A stretch of DNA of 64,000 nucleotides from Allacma fusca (lineage: Eukaryota; Arthropoda; Collembola; Symphypleona; Sminthuridae). This document shows positions 52,964 to 64,000 of this stretch, piece by piece (positions within the stretch are counted from its first letter, which is position 1; each line of letters starts with the position of its first letter). The stretch is taken from positions 41,176,600-41,240,599 of the forward strand of contig OX359250.1 of NCBI GenBank assembly GCA_947179485.1. The letters run 5' to 3'. A program made the translations under genes and the position numbers. The notes below the pieces were generated by a model. The model searched no databases, had not been told where the DNA came from, and was given only the letters and a program-made list of their open reading frames with translations.

Positions 52964-55900
52964 ATGCAACCAACTAAGCCGATTGACATAATTACACTTG
53001 ACTCAGCCCAGTCGGTTGATGAGGATGTGATTTGCGGAAGAGAGGAACCGGTAGTCATTAGAGGATTTAATCTTGGAGATTGCCTCACCAAGTGGACCCC
53101 GGAGTACCTGAGAGCTAAAGGATCCGACAAACTTGTGAAAGTTCACCGAAGCCCTTATAAAAGATTGGACTTCCGTAGGAAAAATTTTGCGTATGAAACA
53201 GTGACGTTCTCGGACCTGGTGAAGCATTGTAGCGAGGGATCCGAGAGCAAGGACTACTGGTACTTGCGCTCTTTGGGGGAAGATCCAAGGTGACAATTAA
53301 GAAACTTATGTTGGACTTGAGTCGAGAGGCCTTCTCCGTTTATTCTTGTTGTTGTGATTTATAATATGCTAAGTTACTGTTTCTAAATGTTCTGCAAGCT
53401 CTAACCGTTTACTTTTATTTTTAAAATATCTAGGGGGAAAGACGTATCGGACCTTGAAAAACACTTCCCGGATCTGTTTGCTGATATTTGTATTCCTAAG
53501 GTTTTCGATGAAGAGTTGTTCTTCTCGTCTGTCTTCCGAATAACATCACCGGGTTTACAACTTTGGACGCACTACGATACGTGTCACAATATTCTAATTC
53601 AAGTGCGCGGTCGAAAGCGGGTTGTGTTTTATCCTCCGTCGGAAGCCCTCAATTTGTATCTGGACGGGGACAAGTCTGAAGTTTTGGACATCGACAGTCC
53701 TGATTTAGAAGCGTTTCCTAAATTCGCCTTAGCTACTCGTTATGAAACGTTTCTAGATGAAGGGGATATTGTTTTCATTCCGGCACTGTGGTTCCACAAT
53801 ATAACGGCCTTGGATTTTAGCATATCTGTTAATGTGTTTTGGAAGAACCTTCCACTGGACTTGTATGACAAGAAGGACACTTACGGAAATAAAGATTTCA
53901 TACCTGCTCAGTTGGTAAGTTGGAAAACATAAAGAAGTAGTTTTAATTATTTATAGGGCTTGAGTTAATAATGTACCTATTTGCATCAGACATGAAAAGT
54001 TCGGTTTGGATAATCTGTCTTTTCATTTCTTTCATACAATGTATAAATATATATATGGTTCTAGTGTCGACCAATTCATACTTACCAGAATCCACGGTTG
54101 CATTGTAACACTCTCGTCTCAAATAAGTTACCCTTCATTTCTCACTAAGGAGTTTCAAAACTTATGGAGCGTGAAGTGGATCCATGAACCGTGTTACTGT
54201 TTCTGTGTTTCTTAAACATAGTATATTCGTAGTTAAATGTGGATTCAACTGATGAGATGACAGATGTTAAATTTTGTAATTGTAAACAATGAATTACTAT
54301 GAAAACTTTGTTTTAATACGTCGGTATTGCAGAGCACCATACATTATGTAGTTTATTCATGACGCGTTTAACAGGGCCGAATTCAGGTATACTAATAAGT
54401 TTTAATGGTTCCTTCCGTAAAGTAAGTTACCACTACTACCGTTTGTATTTATTTATTTTATGTGTAGATATGTATGGTGCGTAGCTTTCGCTCTGAATGG
54501 TATTTGATGCCATAAATTACGTGTTAAGTCAATCGCTGTTAAATCAAGAAATGAAATCTCCCCATTTAACATACAGTTACGCCTTTTTGGTTAGTAAATG
54601 AAAGCCGTTCTTATTGTTAACGACACTTACAAATATTACTTATTGTCTGTCAGCCTCGCGACTACGGATGAAAAAGTGCAAAGGATTTTAAGGCTTCAAA
54701 ATATCCAAATGTAATCTTGATTCCTTTGACAGATTGTGGAAACATCGTATTCAAAGCTATGTTCGTGTATGTAAATAGTTTGTTCCGGTTGGTCTCTTGT
54801 CAGAGTGTGAAGATTGCTACATATACAAAGTGTGTGAGATTGTCACCTTTGCGAATTATTTCGTAATGGGGTCGTCCACCGTATCAACTAAAACCCATAC
54901 ATTTCTGCAATGAACCTGTCGTGTCATATACATTAGAGATAATGGCATGTGTCGAGTGTATAATTGGGTTACGTTCAGAGGCTGTTGGGGGTTATTGCTT
55001 TGTAATCCTTGTTTTTCCATGCATTGGTTGTCCTTTTAGAAAATTCTTCATGGAAGGGAGTTTTGTTTCATTTTTACATTAAAAATGTAGTAATTAACTC
55101 TTAATCTGCCAGCGAGAAAAGATTTTTTCGCATTGAGGTTATAAATACTTACGGAACTTCAGAATGCCAAGTTTAGTTGCATTTTTTGTGTCTTCACGTG
55201 TGGACTGAAAGTGTACATTTATGTTAACCAAAATTGAATAAAAATAAATTCATCACTTCAAGGAAGCTCAAAAATGAAGGTTCAAAGCCTTTTATTCCTC
55301 ACTCCGATATTTCTTCTGATGTACTTGTCTCAATTGGTGAGTGTTTCAACAATATTTCAATAATGTTTGTTTGACTACGGTTTTTACAATATATTTCGAA
55401 TACTGGAAGTAAATTACCTTTGTCGTTTATTTATAGCCCTTCACGACGGGACAGTTTTTGTTGCCAGCAAGAGTGCCAGACAATAGTACTTGTTCTGGTA
55501 TCACCTCTAATTTGTTCAAACGACAACTTCGAAGAATCTCGACATGCACCCGTCAGCTAAATCTCAAAGGAGGTCACCACGTAAGCATGTTTTATTGAAA
55601 TGAGTAAAGCTGTGTCGTATAATTGATTGCTGGTTTATTTATTTATTTTTACTTACAGTGTGTTTTGAAGTGCGCGATGATCATGGAAGGAGTGGTTTGT
55701 TTGATTTAAAGACTTTGTTGCCTACTTTAACCGTTTCTTGAAAAGCTGTAACATGGGGAAATTTGTAATGAAATACATGTTGGTAATTTTAGCTCTCAAA
55801 GGAAGGTAAAATTGACCAAAAACTCTTGGACCAATTCGTAGACAGATTCCCTGACTTTTTACAACAAAGAGTTATTCAGTATATTGAACGCTGTCGTGTT

Positions 55901-56957
55901 GTTGCAGGTTAGGCATTTTTTGGTGTCACGCATGCTTTCGTAACAATTTACTCAATAAAACAATGTTGTATAACTATTCCTCTTTACAGCAGGAAAACTT
56001 GACCACAAAGAAAAGTCTTGTAAAAGCTACGAGCCTCTTTCTCGCTGTATTACGGATGCCGTTTTCAACGTGAGTATTGAACAATGTGAATACTGCTGAA
56101 ATTTGATTTGTACCTCAATTATTCATTTTTGCATGTTGCTCAATTGCATTTATTTCCAGCTCTGTGGTCCGACACCATTTTAAATCTGGCTATGAAGCAG
56201 CTCTGAAGACAAGCAACGAGCTAATTACATTATCTTGGTGTAATCAATCTCCTTAGTTTTATATACCCAGTATTTCTCAGGACACCTTTACGATTTCCTT
56301 CAGAACAGCTTCACACAAAACTTGTGAACCGAGATCATTTTTGTACAAAACTATAAATTTTGTCTTTAGATATGCATACCCTTAAGTCTAATAATTGCAC
56401 ATCTGAAGCGAATTATTAAATATTGTTTGAAGCTTACTTGATGTTTTTTTTTTCAAGATAGAAAACTTATAATCTTAGTAGTCGGAAAATTTGACTGGGA
56501 GTTGAATAAAACCTTTATTGTAACGATTTTTAACAGCGAAATGTTTTATTGGCGAAGTCATACTTTCATATATGTACCAAAATAAATCACAGTTTACTTA
56601 CGACGGATATGATTTGTAAGCAAGAGGATATAAGTAGAGAATAAGATTTAAATGGCATAGCTATATTTATACGAATAAAGTATACTTGCGGTTAGTGTAC
56701 GTCAAATTAGCAAAAATGAATTTTTCGAGAGAAGAGCTAAATGTTTAGTACGTTTTGTTTATTTTCTTACGTGTATTTTATTTTTTTTATTACAGGGGTT
56801 CAGAACGCTTGATAAAGCTGCAGGGCAGCTAAAAAATTTACCTCCAACTTATGAAGATTTCTACTTACGCCGGATGATAATATCCTTAGAGAACCGTCTT
56901 TCGAAAATTTCTGCTTTAGCTCCACGAGACAATAACGTCCACAATGAACAAGACTAA
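52964..56957 (+). CDS. TYW5: tRNA wybutosine-synthesizing protein 5 (JmjC hydroxylase)
   Basis: Exons 52964-53289, 53434-53914 and 56796-56957 give 322 residues (human TYW5 is 315). TYW5 is a 2-oxoglutarate/Fe(II) JmjC oxygenase that hydroxylates the wybutosine side chain next to the tRNA-Phe anticodon. The iron ligands are visible as HYD (His155, Asp157) and the distal His230 in [13 protein letters not shown]. Family blocks include [20 protein letters not shown] and [11 protein letters not shown]. The last exon ([13 protein letters not shown]) matches the conserved TYW5 C-terminal helix, which proves that the gene continues across the 2.9-kb intron 53915-56795. That intron contains a complete second gene on the same strand. 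The stop is only 49 bp upstream of the MCM9 start codon, and the nearest AATAAA is inside MCM9 exon 1. Confidence 0.92.
53915..55273 (+). other. 5' part of TYW5 intron 2, upstream of the nested gene
   Basis: About 1.36 kb of AT-rich intron that must also hold the promoter of the nested OBP-like gene. No exon, repeat or transposon end was recognised. Confidence 0.4.
55274..56183 (+). CDS. Odorant-binding-protein-like secreted protein nested in TYW5
   Basis: Six small exons (55274-55336, 55437-55580, 55659-55694, 55793-55907, 55990-56069, 56160-56183) sum to 462 nt, 153 residues. A signal peptide starts the protein ([20 protein letters not shown]). Cysteines at 40, 70, 74, 115, 130 and 139 give C-x29-C-x3-C-x40-C-x14-C-x8-C. 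This lies inside the classic insect OBP (PBP/GOBP) pattern, and [12 protein letters not shown] falls where OBPs carry their G-K-I-D turn. Two extra cysteines (58 and 148) could form a fourth disulphide. Insect OBPs carry hydrophobic ligands in chemosensory lymph or other fluids. The ligand here is unknown. The gene lies entirely inside TYW5 intron 2 on the same strand. Exon 5 has tandem AG acceptors 3 nt apart. A poly(A) signal lies at 56505. Spacing evidence is strong; no sequence search was possible. Confidence 0.8.
56184..56795 (+). other. 3' part of TYW5 intron 2
   Basis: About 600 bp holding the likely 3'-UTR of the OBP-like gene (AATAAA at 56505 and 56581) before the TYW5 exon 3 acceptor TTACAG (56795). 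Confidence 0.45.
56505..56510 (+). terminator. Poly(A) signal of the OBP-like gene
   Basis: AATAAA about 320 nt after the stop codon, with another at 56581. It lies within a TYW5 intron, so the host transcript must splice past it. Confidence 0.5.
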
Positions 56958-57006
56958 TTTAAATAATGATAGTTTCATCTAACCCAAAGGGTTTATTAAG
57001 TCAGCC

Positions 57007-61099
<4,093 letters not shown>

Positions 61100-64000
61100 T
61101 TACAAGGGGTGTTCTGTTCTAAATTTACATTCGACTAACGTCCAATTCGGGAGTAATCTACGTGTTTTTTCAAGTCATTGTATCTTAAAGTACCCCTGTT
61201 ATTTTGCTGGTTAAGATATCAAGTATTCTAATAGAAACTGTTTCAGAAGGAAAGTATGAGTGAACTCTTAATACTTGTGTGTAATTCCAAATGATTCGGT
61301 CTTTATTTTTGACGAATGTTTAACTTCTTTGATGTATTAATATCCGAATAAATAACAATGTTTACACCAACTCCAAAATCTAACCATTCCCTTTCCTTCA
61401 TTATAATTTCAATAAATTTTGCATGCTCTAGCATTTGCTCCTCACCAAACAGTACATTTTTTAAAGCTTATTTTCTTTGTACTCCAACTCCGTATATTGT
61501 AACGTAACTGTAAAGTTGAACACAACTGCTTAAGACAATACTTGAAACACCGCACCGGTGAGTATGCGTGTGCATATGTATGCAATTGTAAACCATTATC
61601 CACCGTACTGATCATTCCTCGTTACTAATGTCTACAAATGATTACTATCTATGTACATATATCGTTTTAAGTAATCATTGTCTAATAGGGAAAAAAGTTC
61701 ATTCTTTTATCAAACACACATCAATGTCATTCCGGGTGTGGGGCAACGTGTGGATGAAGGAACGGTGAGTAGAGTACCTCTTCACTTCACTGCAATGAAA
61801 TAATCACAATGATAAAGAATAAAAGAGGGGTGTATCCTTCTACCACTACCGCTACGATGTTCTGTCCACACGCCGCTCACATTATTAAGTACGTGAAACC
61901 ATTATCAATGTCATTTTTAAAGTTGCCCGTGATTAATCCAAAGAATAATTCCCTTCAGGCCAACCCAATGACCGTTAAATTCCCTTGAACGATGTAGCTG
62001 GACAAAATAGCCAGATAAAGTTGGACTGCAGATGATACTACCTGGTAAAGAAATCAACTGAAAGTGGTGGACAATGAAGTAGCCAGCAACTATAATACGT
62101 AGACTCAAATACAAATATTGATACTAATGTGTAATTAACAACCATTTCAGTAAGGACTAGTAAATAATGCTTAGTTCAATATTTCAATTTTTGCAAATGT
62201 TTTGCTGAAAATCCACCATTCTACTACACTTTCATGTAAATCAATATTTATCAGAATCACATAGTTCGACACAGCCTCTGTCTTCCCGTGTCAATTATCT
62301 CGTCAGTATCTATTCTACGAAAGGCATATATATATCTAGTGCTAAAGTGTTTTTTTGTGCACTCCAAGTGCCTTTCCAGATAAGCTTAATTTTAGCGGAC
62401 CTCAACACCTTTTGCTGATGGAATATCGATTGCTCAATATCGATGCACGACTTTTATGAAATAATTTCACTTAACTTTTAAACCGGTCAAGTGTAACTAC
62501 TCTTTGCTAGATACATTGATATACCACAAGTAAGCAATTCATAATACGTATCGCTGACACTCTGATTTTGAGAATCTGTCAGATCAAACCACTCATGAAA
62601 CGGCATGTGGAAATATTCCCCATGTGTATCACTATGCCCCATCCTGACCCAACGAGTTTAAATTGTATATCCTATCGTGTAATAAAATAAAAATGCTTAT
62701 TGAGTTAATGCTTTACAACACAGAACGCTCACACACGAACAAATTAAGTGAAACAAACCAGTCACTTGCATACTCCCGCAGTCCTCCCGTTATTACAGCT
62801 TAAAGGGTACAATAAATGAGGAAAATGCTCAATGGTAACTATTTTTTATAGTTTTTCTGTACAACGTAAGTGTAAGTTTACGAGTACGGACAGAACACAA
62901 ACCCACCAACATCCGACCAGATTCATATAATTTAATTGCCGTTATGAAGTTACTAATTCAATCCTATTCAATTTCCAGTCTCTTATAGTTTCATCTCCTT
63001 TACTCACAGAATAGTCAAATGATAACCATTTCCGGGGAAAGGACCAGTCGAGATACAAAATAGTATACGAGTATTCCATACCCATGCATAGTTAGTACAT
63101 ATTTCCATTATTTTAGTTTATAAAGACCTTTTAACCTTCCAGCACAATCATACTCGTTTGCAACTAAATACCAACAGACACCAGTACTACTACTATGAGT
63201 CAAAGCCTCTATCTCTCTTCAACTGACGCACTATAAAACGTAAATGACAAACGCCAAACCATACATACACACATCCCAGGACTAAAAAAAGTATCTCTTA
63301 AAGATAAATCATATAGTAAGTATCGTATTTTTGACTTATCGAAGTGGAGCATGAAAATATGAAGTCATTCATGAAACACAGGTGTTATGGGAATTCGCCA
63401 TGAATCAGTCAATCAGTGTATCAAGCTATTCCCCTACCCATTAATAAAGGTGTCTCTCTGTATCACGACTAATAACCCTGATAGTAATGAGTCCTCCGTA
63501 ACTCTTGCAGAGCTTGTTTACGTGTGTGTACTAATGGCTCGAACAACCTACACTTTCAGAATGAACCTGCTTCCCAACTATAAAGAAGGACAGAAAATTA
63601 TATGGGATCCTGGAAGAATAATAAATCCTTTATGGCACAAACCCTGCTCACTTTTGATACAAGGTGTCATTTTTGCACCAGATAAAGAGATATGGTAATG
63701 ATGTCAGTCAGCATGAGCTAACCGAGTCATTTATCGCAAAAATTCATATCAGTCGGAATTAACTTTTCCTTGATCTCTACATAGTACAATTCTATATATC
63801 CCCAAACCCCCATCCATACAAAAACAACTGCATAACAAATAGATACTAAAAGTGCTAAAATTGAAATTGCTTTCATTCGGACACTCAATATTGCATTTCG
63901 CAAGTTCTTTTTTTTTTACAACTACCACACAGGAGCGGAGTATTAAGGACAGTTACTGTCTAAATTCTCAGAAACTATTTCACTCTGTCAGACTTCCTTC
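61100..64000. other. Downstream intergenic region
   Basis: About 2.9 kb. It begins with the MCM9 3'-UTR (AATAAA near 61347). No gene was recognised. A 103-codon open frame at 63387-63698 has no domain, signal peptide or splice context that I can support. Confidence 0.4.

Noticed and set aside
63387..63698. 103-codon plus-strand open frame near the window end
   Set aside because: No recognisable domain, no flanking splice sites and no signal peptide; its length is within chance for this AT content.

Overview
This is a window of nuclear DNA from a eukaryote, almost certainly an arthropod and probably a hexapod. Genes are split by many short introns (mostly 50-150 bp, GT-AG), the DNA is AT-rich, and there is no operon-type bacterial organisation. 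A six-cysteine odorant-binding-protein-like gene and an MCM9 gene together suggest a hexapod outside the Diptera. A springtail or another early-branching hexapod is a guess that cannot be tested here.

Twelve protein-coding genes can be assembled exon by exon. In every one the exon lengths sum to a multiple of three under the splice sites proposed. In order they are: NCAPG (condensin I subunit G, +, 1555-7442); a secreted serine-protease homologue with all three catalytic residues replaced (+, 7901-10462); an SLC24/NCKX-type cation/calcium exchanger (+, 13821-17009); an HP1 chromobox protein (-, 22331-21456); a SPATA17-like triple-IQ protein (+, 26302-27626); METTL13 / eEF1A methyltransferase (+, 32592-37855) with a coiled-coil gene nested antisense in its largest intron (-, 36114-34743); an LPCAT-type acyltransferase (+, 41793-43517); ATAD1/Msp1 (+, 49021-50434); TYW5 (+, 52964-56957) with an OBP-like gene nested in the same direction in its last intron (55274-56183); and MCM9 (+, 57007-61099), which starts only 49 bp after the TYW5 stop codon.

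The most striking non-genic structure lies between SPATA17 and METTL13. It is a nest of four non-autonomous DNA transposons. An outer element (28435-32440, TSD gtcgtaaa) is interrupted by a second element (28659-31596, TSD gagtagag). The second element is itself interrupted by a 328-bp MITE (29570-29897, TSD ctaataat) and by a 953-bp element (30110-31062, TSD atcag[a/g]aa). Each has terminal inverted repeats, an 8-bp target-site duplication and its own simple sub-terminal motif array (GTAGTGG, GACTGA, AAATACAAA or CGAGTA). This is the pattern of hAT-superfamily relatives. The outer right end lies about 150 bp upstream of the METTL13 start codon.

The genes do not form one pathway. Several are housekeeping genes for chromosomes (NCAPG, HP1, MCM9), translation (METTL13, TYW5), and membranes and organelles (LPCAT, ATAD1). 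Two encode secreted proteins (the protease homologue and the OBP-like protein). The long intergenic stretches (10.5-13.8, 17-21.4, 22.3-26.3, 37.9-41.8, 43.5-49, 50.4-53 and 61.1-64 kb) contain no recognisable genes.
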